From Paenibacillus sp. (lineage in GTDB: Bacteria; Bacillota; Bacilli; Paenibacillales; Paenibacillaceae), in assembly GCA_031254035.1 (NCBI GenBank), contig JAIRVF010000065.1, positions 49,581 through 113,580 on the forward strand: a DNA stretch of 64,000 bases. Direction: 5' to 3'. Below the pieces are notes generated by a model that had not been told where the DNA came from, ran no database searches, and saw nothing but the letters and a program-made list of their open reading frames with translations. Positions 1 to 8,457 of the stretch are shown here, piece by piece (position 1 is the first letter of the stretch; each line of letters starts with the position of its first letter). The translations under genes and the position numbers were made by a program.

Positions 1-441
1 GTATTAAGTTTTTGTTTAAATGAATTTTAATCTTGAACAATACTTTAAATCATAATCTCATCCTTCGTCAAGAGTCCTGGAGCAGACTTTAAGGATAAAT
101 TTTCCTGACTTCGTCATACGTTGAAAACGGGTATAAACGGGGGCCATTTTCTTCTTGAAAGGTGTATGTCTCGGCGTTATACTATACAAGTGTTTGAAAC
201 CATATGACAGAGGTGACATGAAAGATGGAAGGCGACCCGAGCCCGAAGCTGAGTCCAATTCAACACAACCGCATAGAACTGATATCAGCTAGCTGGCGTA
301 GGGAAGTTTTCGCTTTTGTCCACGGATTCCCCGTTTAATTCTCCCAAAACACGGCCGGTAATGCTGATTTCTTTCCTGTGCTTTAAATAAAGCTTTTCCC
401 TAATCATGCCTGGCATGAAGGGATGGAGGAGTGAAATCATA
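1..441. other. Left-edge region without a convincing gene
   Basis: No open frame here has both a ribosome binding site and a protein-like composition. The stretch precedes corA, so it probably carries that gene's promoter and leader. I looked for a magnesium (M-box) riboswitch and could not recognise its conserved core. Short hypothetical frames on the minus strand look like chance. Confidence 0.4.
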
Positions 442-1377
442 ATGAAAATCCGGTTGGTGAACGAGGGCGTGTTCAGCCCGATCGATGACATCCAAGCCAC
501 ACTATCTGCCCCACCTGCGGGATTCTACTGGATCGATGCGGATGTGGACGACCTTACCCTTTTGCAACCTTTATTTTCACTGCATGATTTGGCAGTTGAG
601 GACTGCTTGAGCGAAGAAGAACAACGTCCCAAGATCGAAATTTACGAGAACCATTATTTTATCGTTGTGAATTCCATCCGTTTTGATGACGAGGAAATTT
701 TCATGCGTACGCTTAACGTCTTTTTGGGACGCCATTTTATCATCACAGTAACCAAGCAGAAGATCAATGAGCTGCGCTCCTTGAAACCCATTTTATGGGA
801 GCAGGAAGTCAGTACTCCCGACCGATTTTTGTATCTGCTGATCGACTTGATTGTAGACAACTACTTTACGGTAGGCGACCGGATCGAAGCCAAGATCGAA
901 AAGCTCGAAGAAGACATTCTGATGCATACCAAAAAGTCTCATTTGAACGAAATTATCGGTCTACGCAGTGAGATTTTATGGCTGAAAAAAGTGTTGGGAC
1001 CACAAAAAGAATTAATTAACACCCTTAATAAAAGAGATCTTCGGCTCATTGATGACCAGCTGCAAAAATATTTCAGCGACATCTATGAAAATGCCGTTAA
1101 AATATCCGAAACTTTTGATACGTTCCGCGATTTGATGGGCAACCTTCGTGAAGCTTACCAATCCAGTATCGCCAACCGTGCCAATGACATCATGCGCGTG
1201 TTTACAGCCATCACAACAATATTCATGCCGCTCACCGTCATTACGGGAATTTATGGAATGAACTTTGACAATATGCCCGAAACACATTTTCAATACGGGT
1301 ATTTTGCCGTGATCGGGATCATGATCACCCTCGCCGTCAGCATGCTGCTGATCTTCCGGAAGAAAGACTGGCTTTAA
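442..1377 (+). CDS. corA: CorA-family magnesium/divalent cation transporter
   Basis: This 311-residue inner-membrane channel protein imports Mg2+ (some relatives carry Co2+ or Zn2+). A long, charged, helical cytoplasmic domain makes up about residues 1-245, followed by two C-terminal membrane helices. The family signature YGMNF lies at the end of the first helix, and the chain ends in the basic tail RKKDWL, as usual for CorA. The start at 442 is chosen because GGAGG lies 12 bases upstream. An in-frame ATG at 406 would add residues unlike the family and lacks a ribosome binding site. The gene stands alone, followed by a palindromic repeat and a convergent gene. The family assignment is firm; the exact ion is inferred. 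Confidence 0.93.
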   Translation: MKIRLVNEGVFSPIDDIQATLSAPPAGFYWIDADVDDLTLLQPLFSLHDLAVEDCLSEEEQRPKIEIYENHYFIVVNSIRFDDEEIFMRTLNVFLGRHFIITVTKQKINELRSLKPILWEQEVSTPDRFLYLLIDLIVDNYFTVGDRIEAKIEKLEEDILMHTKKSHLNEIIGLRSEILWLKKVLGPQKELINTLNKRDLRLIDDQLQKYFSDIYENAVKISETFDTFRDLMGNLREAYQSSIANRANDIMRVFTAITTIFMPLTVITGIYGMNFDNMPETHFQYGYFAVIGIMITLAVSMLLIFRKKDWL

Positions 1378-1395
1378 TAAAATATCCTCTTATAA

Positions 1396-1470
1396 AATAA
1401 CCCCACAAAGTGACGTGTGGCCTTTTGAAGCTTATTCCGATTACTTTGCGGGGACCCCGGAACTTTCTGA
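1396..1470 (+). repeat. Palindromic intergenic repeat, family A (short copy)
   Basis: The element is bounded by CCCCACAAAG at 1401-1410 and CTTTGCGGGG at 1444-1453, which are inverted complements with one mismatch. It can therefore fold into a hairpin in the 3' region of corA. A longer copy with the same ends and the same flanking bases (AATAA before, ACCCC after) lies at 43706-43845, also just downstream of a plus-strand gene. Confidence 0.7.
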
Positions 1471-1561
1471 TATCTTAAGAAAAGGACGAAGGTGTGCTTT
1501 GAAGGAAAAGCCCTATCGTCCTTTTGTTGTTATGCAAACGGGATCCGTCTAAACTAGACCT

Positions 1562-2566
1562 TTATCCTGCGTTCCTTCTGCTTTCGGCTTCCTTGCGGAA
1601 CCGAATCCGGATCAGGCGTAAACGTTCATACCGCACTTCCATGATAGGACCTGCCGCAGGCTCCTGACCGTAAACGCGATGCATCACTGGCTTCAGCAGC
1701 GCATCGCCCAGCTCTTCAAACGCTCTCCATATCTCCTCCTGCTCCGATTGCGGCATCTCCTGCAGCTCGGCAGCGATCAAACGCTCCACATCATAGCCGT
1801 CTTTTTCAAGCTGCTCTACCGATTCTACCAGTTCCCGCCTTGTCAGGCTGCTTTCCTGCTCCAGCTGTTCCAGCTTCTTACCTTCATGAATACCTCTTAG
1901 CAGCATTTGTTTGGTTCGGTATTTATCCAGATCATGCTTGTATTTCTGCTCCTTCTGCTTATAAACCCAAGCCTCATAGGTCTGCCCATCCAACTTGTCC
2001 TGAACCCAGTCCAGCGGAAAACTATGGCTGCGTTCCTGCCCTGCGGTTATTTCCAGCAGTTCTGCCCCATACTCTGCCGCCTTATTGTCTCCAACACCTG
2101 GCAGCTGGAGCAGCTCATCGGGCGTCACCGGAACGAAGGCGCTAATAAGCCGCAAAAGCCTGTTGGTTGCGATAAAGTAAGGTGCTTTCCGCTCCGCTGC
2201 TGCTTTTTTTCGGCGCCAGGCGCAAAGCTCATTGTAAAGCTCTTCGCGGTAGTTCATTTCACTGTAACAATATAGCTTTTGGACCGGCTGGCTTTTCCCC
2301 TTTTGCTCCTCCTCATCATGAAAAATGCCATCGATCAGCGGCCGGAAGCCTTCACCCAGCTTAACCGCAAGTCCATGACGGTAAATATGCAGCATTTCAT
2401 TCCAGGATCCGCCTTCATACCAGATATTCTCACAGGTTTCACCCTTTTGCCCCATATCTCTCCATCCCAGCTTCCAAACCCCCTCCTTTTCATCGATCCA
2501 TACTTCTGCCAAGGCTTCGTCCAATTCCTCTTCCTTGACCAGACGATTCATAAATACGGTTTGCAT
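1562..2566 (-). CDS. HRDC domain-containing protein
   Basis: This 334-residue protein carries an HRDC domain at about residues 111-173, including the typical segment LLQLPGVGDNKAAEYG. HRDC modules bind nucleic acid in RecQ-type helicases and RNase D, but no helicase or nuclease motif is present here. The N-terminal ~100 residues are uncharacterised. The C-terminal half (from about 195) is charged, and residues ~235-280 resemble the helix-turn-helix tail found in similar Bacilli proteins. AGGGAGG lies about 7 bases before the ATG. The transcript has its own promoter at 2666-2695 and an intrinsic terminator in the leader. A role in DNA or RNA metabolism is inference only. Confidence 0.75.
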   Translation of the reverse strand: MQTVFMNRLVKEEELDEALAEVWIDEKEGVWKLGWRDMGQKGETCENIWYEGGSWNEMLHIYRHGLAVKLGEGFRPLIDGIFHDEEEQKGKSQPVQKLYCYSEMNYREELYNELCAWRRKKAAAERKAPYFIATNRLLRLISAFVPVTPDELLQLPGVGDNKAAEYGAELLEITAGQERSHSFPLDWVQDKLDGQTYEAWVYKQKEQKYKHDLDKYRTKQMLLRGIHEGKKLEQLEQESSLTRRELVESVEQLEKDGYDVERLIAAELQEMPQSEQEEIWRAFEELGDALLKPVMHRVYGQEPAAGPIMEVRYERLRLIRIRFRKEAESRRNAG

Positions 2567-2602
2567 GCTTCTACCTCCCTATCAAATTCAGCACAACAAA
2601 AA

Positions 2603-2634
2603 AAGCACCCTTCTTGGCAACAAGAGAGGCGCTT
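2603..2634 (-). terminator. Leader terminator (candidate attenuator) upstream of the HRDC gene
   Basis: On the minus strand a hairpin (AAGCGCC...GGTGCTT, inner pairing CTCTTG/CAAGAAG) is followed by seven T residues. It sits between the promoter at 2666-2695 and the ribosome binding site of the HRDC gene. The gene can only be expressed by reading through it or by an internal promoter. Confidence 0.6.
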
Positions 2635-2665
2635 CCCCAAAACAAACATTATGCTGTTATTCCAA

Positions 2666-2695
2666 ATTATACCACACACAGTTAAACATTCTCAA
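2666..2695 (-). promoter_or_regulatory. SigA-type promoter for the HRDC gene
   Basis: On the minus strand TTGAGA (2695-2690) and TATAAT (2671-2666) are separated by 18 bases. The -10 is preceded by TGG, giving an extended -10 character. Transcription would start near 2658, about 90 bases before the coding start. Confidence 0.7.
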
Positions 2696-2833
2696 CGGTT
2701 TTAGTGAATGAAGCCTTATGGTAAGCTTCGCTTGCGGGACATTTTCAGGATCACAATGGATATTGCGGCAGCTACTGCTTTTTTGTTACTCTAAACATAA
2801 TATCAACTGGATAGCAAGGAGTGTTAACACATC

Positions 2834-3133
2834 ATGCCTCAGCATGGAGAATTGGATTTTTTGGCAGACAGCACAGAGCAAACCTCTACTAGGTTTGTCA
2901 CTTTTTTAGGCCCCTCTCTCAAGCGGTTTGATCTGGCCGTCACCACCACCGCCCTTTTCTACGGAAAAAGCCTGGTGGCAGATTTGCAACAGGGAATCAG
3001 CGCCGTCATTGGCCTCGATGATGTCGAGGAGCCAGGTTTTCTCGAATTTACTTTTAAGATTGGAGAACAAGAAGCGGGGGAACTGCGGGAATTTCTCCGT
3101 ATGGTCGTCGGCATGCCCTATTTTACGGACTAG
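2834..3133 (+). CDS. DUF3055-like small protein
   Basis: This 99-residue soluble protein matches my memory of the DUF3055 family of Bacilli: the segment TRFVTFLGPSLKRFDLAVTT, then FYGK and a C-terminal acidic helix EAGELREFL. Function is unknown in the family. AAGGAG lies about 12 bases before the ATG. No signal peptide or membrane segment is present. The gene is monocistronic, closed by the bidirectional hairpin at 3161-3202. Confidence 0.7.
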   Translation: MPQHGELDFLADSTEQTSTRFVTFLGPSLKRFDLAVTTTALFYGKSLVADLQQGISAVIGLDDVEEPGFLEFTFKIGEQEAGELREFLRMVVGMPYFTD

Positions 3134-3160
3134 ACATCGATTGATGACTCATGTGAACTT

Positions 3161-3202
3161 AAAAAACCAGTCAAACACAAAAACGTGCCTGACTGGTTTT
3201 TT
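3161..3202. terminator. Bidirectional intrinsic terminator
   Basis: A 13-bp perfect inverted repeat (AAAAAACCAGTCA at 3161-3173, TGACTGGTTTTTT at 3190-3202) gives a U tract on either strand. It serves both the DUF3055 gene and the convergent ROK kinase gene. Confidence 0.9.
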
Positions 3203-3229
3203 CGGTTTATAAGTTTATTTGTAAAAATC

Positions 3230-4105
3230 TTAAACCGCTGCTAGTGCCTTTTTAGCGAGGGCTAGCGCCCCGCACAATCCTGCATTGTCCCCAAGCTGCG
3301 GAGGTACGATATAGTCGGCGATGTTTTCTTTAATGGCAGGTACATAGCCGTTCAAAAGCTCCTGAAGCTTGGTATGGATCAGCGGGAACAACTGCAGTTG
3401 TTTCATAACGCCGCCACCCATCACGATCTTTTGCGGAGACAAAATCAGAATGTAGTTCATCAATGCCTGTGCGAGATAATAAGCTTCCATTTCCCATGCA
3501 GGATGATCCGGAGTCAGGTCAGCACCCGGAACCCCCCACCGTTTCGACAGAGAAGGACCTGCGGCTACCCCTTCAAGGCAATCGCTATGGTACGGGCAGA
3601 ACCCCTCAAACTTGTCCTCCGGATGACGGCGGACCAAGATATGTCCCATTTCAGGATGCGAAAGACCGTGAATCAACTCACCGCCAACGACTGCCCCGGC
3701 TCCGACACCGGTACCTACCGTAATATAAAGACAGCTGTCATACCCTTTGGCAGCCCCCCAAGTGTATTCTCCAAGCGCCGCCCCGTTCACGTCCGTATCA
3801 AATTCGATAGGAACCTGGAAATGCGAACCCAGATGCCCAACGATATCGAAATTACTCCAATAAGGCTTAGGTGTGGTTGTAATACGTCCGTATGTAGGAC
3901 TCCCTTTCACGGGATCAATGGGTCCAAATGAACCTACACCAATGGCTTCCACGCCTTTATTTTGAAAAAAGGAAACGACCTGTGCCATCGTTTCTTCAGG
4001 TGTTGTGGTCGGAAAGCTGATCCGTTCAAGTACGGTCCCGTCTTCCTTACCAATTCCGCATACAAATTTTGTTCCTCCGGCTTCAATTGCTCCCAGAATA
4101 CTCAT
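3230..4105 (-). CDS. ROK-family fructokinase
   Basis: This 291-residue cytoplasmic sugar kinase most likely phosphorylates fructose with ATP. The N-terminal phosphate-binding loop has EAGGTK (residues 8-13). GTGVGAG lies mid-protein. The ROK zinc cluster is read as the His/Cys set in HPEDKFEGFCPYHSDC. The active-site Asp is in FDTDVNGAAL. Length fits the ScrK/GmuE-type fructokinases of Bacilli. The start at 4105 has AGGAGGG about 8 bases upstream; a longer in-frame extension to 4201 has no such signal. No sugar transporter lies nearby, so the substrate is inferred from family resemblance. Confidence 0.88.
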   Translation of the reverse strand: MSILGAIEAGGTKFVCGIGKEDGTVLERISFPTTTPEETMAQVVSFFQNKGVEAIGVGSFGPIDPVKGSPTYGRITTTPKPYWSNFDIVGHLGSHFQVPIEFDTDVNGAALGEYTWGAAKGYDSCLYITVGTGVGAGAVVGGELIHGLSHPEMGHILVRRHPEDKFEGFCPYHSDCLEGVAAGPSLSKRWGVPGADLTPDHPAWEMEAYYLAQALMNYILILSPQKIVMGGGVMKQLQLFPLIHTKLQELLNGYVPAIKENIADYIVPPQLGDNAGLCGALALAKKALAAV

Positions 4106-4282
4106 GTTTGTAAACCCTCCTGCACCATTCTCATTGTCTGTTTCTTTATGAGATATCAAATATGTCCTATCCCTAACCACGGGCATTATAGCCCAGTTCA
4201 TTCCATAAAGTCAATTGAATCAAGTACAGGTTCGGCCAATGACCCGCAAGAATCCGCAAAATGCCGCATAATAACGCCAAAA

Positions 4283-4303
4283 GGGATGCCCAGACAGCAT
4301 CCC
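4283..4303 (-). terminator. Probable terminator after the exonuclease gene
   Basis: On the minus strand GGGATGC and GCATCCC form a 7-bp stem followed by TTTT. The U tract is short, so termination may be partial and allow some read-through into the ROK kinase gene. Confidence 0.5.
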
Positions 4304-4330
4304 CGGCAATTGGCCGTTCTTTGCTTTTGC

Positions 4331-5215
4331 TTACACAACTCCAAGCAAATTACAAAGACTTTTCATTTCAAGCTCTTCAAACTTCTCTGCAACGATTTGT
4401 CCATCAAGCGCCAACTCACAGATATCCAATTTGCAAGTTACTGGAACGCTGCAGTGGATCTCCGCCAGCTTGCGGGACAAATGCAGCATTTCAAGATCCG
4501 TTTCAATTTTGGTCCGGATACTCTTCGATAATTGATCCATATTGTCGAGAATGCCTTCCACCGAGCCATACTCCAGAACCAGCTTATGTGCTGTCTTCTC
4601 GCCTATACCACGGACTCCCGGATAATTATCACTGGCGTCACCCATTAAAGCTTTCATATCAATAATCTGACGTGGATGAAGCTGTCTCTCTTCATATAAA
4701 GACTCTGGTGTATAAACTTTATAATTGCCGTGACCCTTTTTCATAATAATAACCGTCGTCTGGTCACTGACAAGCTGCAGCAGGTCATGGTCGCCAGATA
4801 GAATCATGACATCCATGTTCTCGCTGAACTGCGCTGCCAGAGTTCCGATGCAATCATCGGCTTCATAACCAGCAGCGCCAATATTCGGTATCCCCATGCT
4901 TTCCACGACATCGCGGATCAGCGAAAATTGAGGCACCAGATCATCGGGCGCTTCCGGGCGGTTTCCCTTGTAGGCTGCAAACTGCTCCCCGCGGAACGTA
5001 GTTCCGCCAAGGTCCCAGCAGCAGATAACATGGCTTGGATCAAAATTCTGAACCGCATCCCAAAAATAACGTATAAACCCATATATCGCATTCGTCGGTA
5101 TGCCCGATTTCGTTCGGCGGATGTATCCGCTCGTTGCGGTCGCATAATATGCTCTGAACAACAAAGCCATTCCGTCAACCAACATGACGGATTGGCGTTT
5201 ATCACTAGGTATCAC
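4331..5215 (-). CDS. ypcP: 5'-3' exonuclease (YpcP-like, FEN family)
   Basis: This 294-residue nuclease corresponds to the 5'-3' exonuclease domain of DNA polymerase I, as a free protein. Acidic metal ligands are visible in LVDGMALLFRAYYA (N-terminus), GYEADDCIGTLA and ILSGDHDLLQLV. The helix-hairpin-helix DNA-binding part is MGDASDNYPGVRGIGEKTA. Such enzymes remove flaps and RNA primers. The start is a GTG at 5215 with AAGGGGAG upstream; a nearby ATG at 5222 is out of frame. B. subtilis YpcP has the same size and architecture. Confidence 0.88.
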   Translation of the reverse strand: MIPSDKRQSVMLVDGMALLFRAYYATATSGYIRRTKSGIPTNAIYGFIRYFWDAVQNFDPSHVICCWDLGGTTFRGEQFAAYKGNRPEAPDDLVPQFSLIRDVVESMGIPNIGAAGYEADDCIGTLAAQFSENMDVMILSGDHDLLQLVSDQTTVIIMKKGHGNYKVYTPESLYEERQLHPRQIIDMKALMGDASDNYPGVRGIGEKTAHKLVLEYGSVEGILDNMDQLSKSIRTKIETDLEMLHLSRKLAEIHCSVPVTCKLDICELALDGQIVAEKFEELEMKSLCNLLGVV

Positions 5216-5315
5216 TCTTCATTTCTCCCCTTGTCTGCGCGGGTTCCCTATTCAAGGGACGGCAGTTCTGCCTCTAGTATAACACAACTTCGGGGAGCAA
5301 TTGGGCGCTTTCCTG

Positions 5316-5675
5316 TTATCCCCAGACGGATTCAAACTGATCCTCTTTAAAACCAACCGTCACTTTGCTGCCGTCTGTTACAATCGGCCGTTTGATCAGC
5401 TTCCCGTTAGAGGCCAAAAGGTCGATCTGTTTTTGCTCATCCATACCGCCAAGCTTGTCTTTCAGCCCCAGTTCCTTGTACACCTCGCCACTTGTATTAA
5501 AAAATTTCTTCAGCGGAAGGCCGCTCAGCTTAACTAGCTCAGCCAGAACCTCCGGCTTGGGAGGCTCGTCGATCATATGATAAAGCTCCAGTTCATGTCC
5601 ATGGGACTGGAGCCATTTTACGGCATTGCGGCAAGTACCACATTTCGGATATTGGTAAACCTCTAGTTTGCTCAT
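5316..5675 (-). CDS. ArsC/Spx-fold thioredoxin-like protein (YusI type)
   Basis: This 119-residue protein has the ArsC-family fold, with the redox motif CGTC in KCGTCRNAVKW at residues 12-15 and the conserved KRPIV segment near residue 95. Family members include arsenate reductases and the transcription factor Spx. The sequence resembles the YusI/YffB branch, whose function is unclear. No arsenic resistance genes are nearby, so an arsenate reductase label would be unsafe. AGAGGA precedes the ATG. It lies 54 bases after the pseudouridine synthase gene and is probably co-transcribed with it. Confidence 0.82.
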   Translation of the reverse strand: MSKLEVYQYPKCGTCRNAVKWLQSHGHELELYHMIDEPPKPEVLAELVKLSGLPLKKFFNTSGEVYKELGLKDKLGGMDEQKQIDLLASNGKLIKRPIVTDGSKVTVGFKEDQFESVWG

Positions 5676-5729
5676 TGTGATTCCTCTCTTTGTCTTCTTT
5701 TCATCATTTTAGCCTTTGAAGATCCCTTT

Positions 5730-6731
5730 TCAAGATTTCAGGCGCTGCAGCAGTTGCTGCATGTCCTCGGGCAGCGGAGCCTCAAACGTCATCATCTGAT
5801 GAGTCGCCGGATGCTCGAAGGAAAGCTCGTAAGCATGCAGAGCCTGACGCGGGATGGCATGATCGAGTTGGATGATATTCCGCGCGGATTCCGGCAGCAT
5901 GTTTTGCATGGATTCAGCCTCTTGTTCCGAATCCATAGCCTCTGCAATCCCAGCGTAAACGGAGTGGCGGTACAACTTGTCACCGATCAGGGGACAGCCA
6001 ATGCTGGTCATGTGCACCCGAATTTGATGCGTTCTTCCGGTCTCCAACTTAAGCTTAACAAGCGATCCCTTCTTCCAGCTTTCAAGCACCTCGTATTTCG
6101 TGAGCGACGGATAGCCATCCGGCGTTACGATGCGGCGGTGGGGATCTTCAGGGTCCCGGTCGATTGGACCGTCAATCTCCCCTTGCTGCGGGTTTGGCGT
6201 TCCATGTACCAGCGCCAAATACTTCTTGTCAACGCGATTGCCGATCATCTGCTCGGAGATATGCTGATGCACATATGGATTTTTGGCAATCGCAAGCACG
6301 CCCGTCGTTTCCTGATCCAGACGGTGTACAGCACGGAAGCGATATGCTTCCCCTTTTTTAAGCCAATAATCCACAACCCCGTTTGCAAGCGTACCCGTGT
6401 AATGGCCATGCGTCGGATGAACGATCATACTCGCTTCTTTATTGACAATCAGAATATGCTCATCCTCATATAAAATCTCAAAAGGAATGGGCTGCGGCAA
6501 AATATCGTCAGACGTTTCCTTCTCCATCCGGATTTCCACTACATCCCCTGCTTGAACGTGAACGCTGATATACACTCTGCGGCCGTTCAAAGTAATGCCT
6601 TGCTCTGTCAGCTTCAGCCGGGACTGCAGCTTGCGTGAAACTTGCATGCGCCGAAACAGGATGGTCTTAAGCAGCCAGCCATCCTCCGCTTCGGGAACAA
6701 TATACGTTATAGGCGGATAGTAGGATGTCAT
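5730..6731 (-). CDS. RluA-family RNA pseudouridine synthase
   Basis: This 333-residue enzyme isomerises uridine in rRNA or tRNA. The catalytic motif is HRLDQETTGVLAIAKN, whose Asp is the nucleophile. GRTHQIRVHM and GCPLIGDKLYR are also typical of the RluA/RluD branch. A short S4-like N-terminal RNA-binding part precedes the catalytic domain. Its ATG overlaps the stop of the upstream adenosyltransferase gene by four bases (ATGA), so the two are translationally coupled. The exact target nucleotide cannot be told from sequence. Confidence 0.9.
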   Translation of the reverse strand: MTSYYPPITYIVPEAEDGWLLKTILFRRMQVSRKLQSRLKLTEQGITLNGRRVYISVHVQAGDVVEIRMEKETSDDILPQPIPFEILYEDEHILIVNKEASMIVHPTHGHYTGTLANGVVDYWLKKGEAYRFRAVHRLDQETTGVLAIAKNPYVHQHISEQMIGNRVDKKYLALVHGTPNPQQGEIDGPIDRDPEDPHRRIVTPDGYPSLTKYEVLESWKKGSLVKLKLETGRTHQIRVHMTSIGCPLIGDKLYRHSVYAGIAEAMDSEQEAESMQNMLPESARNIIQLDHAIPRQALHAYELSFEHPATHQMMTFEAPLPEDMQQLLQRLKS

Positions 6732-7297
6732 TTTTTGTTTCTAAACACCTTTGCGCTACGGATATATTCAATTTCCGGAGCTTGGCTGCGTACATTGGCT
6801 GTACGGGCAATGACAAAGAAATAGTCCGACAGGCGATTCAAATAGCGGCGCACTTCCGGATTGATATCCTTCACTTGAGCTAAAGTCACCACTCTCCGCT
6901 CAGCGCGGCGGCAGACGGTTCTGCATACATGCAGTGTCGACGATAGCAAGGTTCCTCCAGGTAAGATAAATCGCTCAATCTCCGGATTTCTTTCCTCATA
7001 TGCATCAATCCAATGTTCCAGCCGCTCCACCATTTCAGCGCCAACTTTGTATTTACTTTCACTTATTTTTACAAATGCAAGATCCGCCCCACAGTCAAAC
7101 AATTCATGCTGGATTTCCAGCATGTTTTCGCGCAGATCGGCAAAAACTTCATCCACCATAAGGCTGACAGCCTGCCCTACGTAACTGTTCAATTCATCGA
7201 TAGTGCCGTATGCCTCTACCTGATGGTCATCCTTAGATACGCGTCCGCCGATGACGGACGTTTGGCCTTCATCGCCTGTCCGGGTATATACTTTCAT
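6728..7297 (-). CDS. PduO-type cob(I)alamin adenosyltransferase
   Basis: This 189-residue enzyme transfers the adenosyl group from ATP to cob(I)alamin to make coenzyme B12. The N-terminal ATP-binding motif KVYTRTGDEGQTSVIGG is diagnostic, and the central segment with RRAERRVVTL supplies conserved Arg residues. The C-terminal LNRLSDYFFVIAR is the family signature. Length matches B. subtilis YvqK. GGGAGG lies about 8 bases upstream of the ATG. It lies 30 bases after the lipoprotein gene and overlaps the pseudouridine synthase gene. Confidence 0.93.
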   Translation of the reverse strand: MKVYTRTGDEGQTSVIGGRVSKDDHQVEAYGTIDELNSYVGQAVSLMVDEVFADLRENMLEIQHELFDCGADLAFVKISESKYKVGAEMVERLEHWIDAYEERNPEIERFILPGGTLLSSTLHVCRTVCRRAERRVVTLAQVKDINPEVRRYLNRLSDYFFVIARTANVRSQAPEIEYIRSAKVFRNKK

Positions 7298-7326
7298 AAT
7301 ATAAACCTCCCAATGTGAATTTGTTT

Positions 7327-7863
7327 TTATTCTGTCAGAGCCTTGATTGCTTTTACCGCGTTATCCACATGTTTCGATGAAACAGGAATCGTGACAAACA
7401 GCTTATCCGGCGTGTATTTCAAGTCCTGAAAAATCTTCATTTCTTTGACGGGAATGCCATACAAATGCTCCATATTGTCTACAGTTTTGTCTTCCTTCAC
7501 TTCTTGGCTGGCATAAACGCCATCATGATATTTTTTCGGGTCGAAATAGTCATCCAGTACAATATGGGCTCCCATCTTCCCGTAGTTTTCCATATCCCCC
7601 TCAGGCAAAATAAAAATATCATGCCCACCTGCGGCGTATTCAACCATCATCTTCTGCGGATTGTAAAGTGGACTGGCGATAACTTTGACCTTGATGTCAG
7701 AGCCAAGCTTATCCTGTAGCGTTTTCTCCAGCTGCTCAGACACCTGCGTCGGATCGGACTTATCGTCAATCATGAAAATAGACACTCCCGGCTTTTCGCT
7801 CCCGCAACCTGCAAGCATAAAAACTGTACAAATCATAAGCAATAGTTTACCGTATGTCTTCAA
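7327..7863 (-). CDS. Predicted lipoprotein of unknown function
   Basis: This 178-residue protein has a signal peptide with lipobox LAGC (Cys at about residue 20), so it should be anchored on the outer face of the membrane. The mature part contains alternating short strands (VKVKVIASPLYNP, HDIFILPEGD) that loosely recall one lobe of a solute-binding protein, but it is too short for a full one. The start is TTG at 7863 behind GAGGAGGAG. It is the first gene of a run with the adenosyltransferase. No family recognised. Confidence 0.75.
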   Translation of the reverse strand: MKTYGKLLLMICTVFMLAGCGSEKPGVSIFMIDDKSDPTQVSEQLEKTLQDKLGSDIKVKVIASPLYNPQKMMVEYAAGGHDIFILPEGDMENYGKMGAHIVLDDYFDPKKYHDGVYASQEVKEDKTVDNMEHLYGIPVKEMKIFQDLKYTPDKLFVTIPVSSKHVDNAVKAIKALTE

Positions 7864-7946
7864 TCTCTGCTCCTCCTCTGTTCTCCCATTAGGTTCAATA
7901 TATCACACCTCGAAGAGACAAAAAAGAAGCGCTCTCTCAAACAAAA

Positions 7947-8015
7947 ATCCCCCTCAGGCAGACAGTGTCGAATTCATCGCATGAACTCTTGCACCGCCGT
8001 GACCCTGAAGGGGAT
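7947..8015 (-). terminator. Branched terminator after the Spo0E-like gene
   Basis: The outer stem ATCCCC(T)TCAGG/CCTGAGGGGGAT encloses an internal inverted repeat around GAGTTCATGCGATGAATTC, and a T-rich tract follows on the minus strand. It is longer and more elaborate than an ordinary terminator. Confidence 0.75.
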
Positions 8016-8032
8016 TGTTCCAAGCCGGATGG

Positions 8033-8302
8033 CTACTCATGATTTTTCTTTTTGGGACATGATCTCATGTACTCGTTGATCTTCAAATCCAGCAGACTGC
8101 TGATTTCAATGACCACTTCCGAAGTAAAGGACTGTTCCTGCAAAAATATTTGTTCCATCTTGTTACGGAGCATCAGAATTTCATCTTCCAAGGAGACGTT
8201 CTTAATCGAATCCGTCGTTTTGGTTGACCAATCACCACGCTGATCGCCTTCGGCAATGAAGTCACCGCGATATGATGGCAAATCATATTCCGCACAAAAC
8301 AA
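8033..8302 (-). CDS. Spo0E-like aspartyl-phosphate phosphatase
   Basis: This 89-residue protein fits the Spo0E family, which removes phosphate from Spo0A and delays sporulation. Two helices are predicted, with EDEILMLRNKMEQIFLQE as the first and SSLLDLKINEYMR as the second. The latter matches the family motif SxxLDxxI, whose Asp is essential. The N-terminal ~35 residues are an extra polar extension. The start is TTG at 8302 with GGGAGGG about 8 bases upstream. Short length and divergence keep this below certainty. Confidence 0.8.
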   Translation of the reverse strand: MFCAEYDLPSYRGDFIAEGDQRGDWSTKTTDSIKNVSLEDEILMLRNKMEQIFLQEQSFTSEVVIEISSLLDLKINEYMRSCPKKKNHE

Positions 8303-8457
8303 AGGTTATCCCTCCCTGGTAAGTCTTTTCTTGCTCCTAAAGCAAAATTATAACATATAAATCCATAAAATAAAGTGAAAGATTTGTTAAATTATACTAG
8401 AAACAGAATAAAACTCAAAAAGAAGAACTAGGGCCAAAAACCCTAGTTCATGTAAGA

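Noticed and set aside
58-258. Open frame on the minus strand at the left edge
   Set aside because: No ribosome binding site, atypical composition and no neighbouring operon; treated as chance.
240-441. Magnesium riboswitch before corA
   Set aside because: Position is suggestive, but the conserved M-box core could not be recognised.
5316-5675. Arsenate reductase
   Set aside because: The ArsC fold is present, but no ars operon genes are nearby and the sequence fits the YusI/Spx-like branch better.
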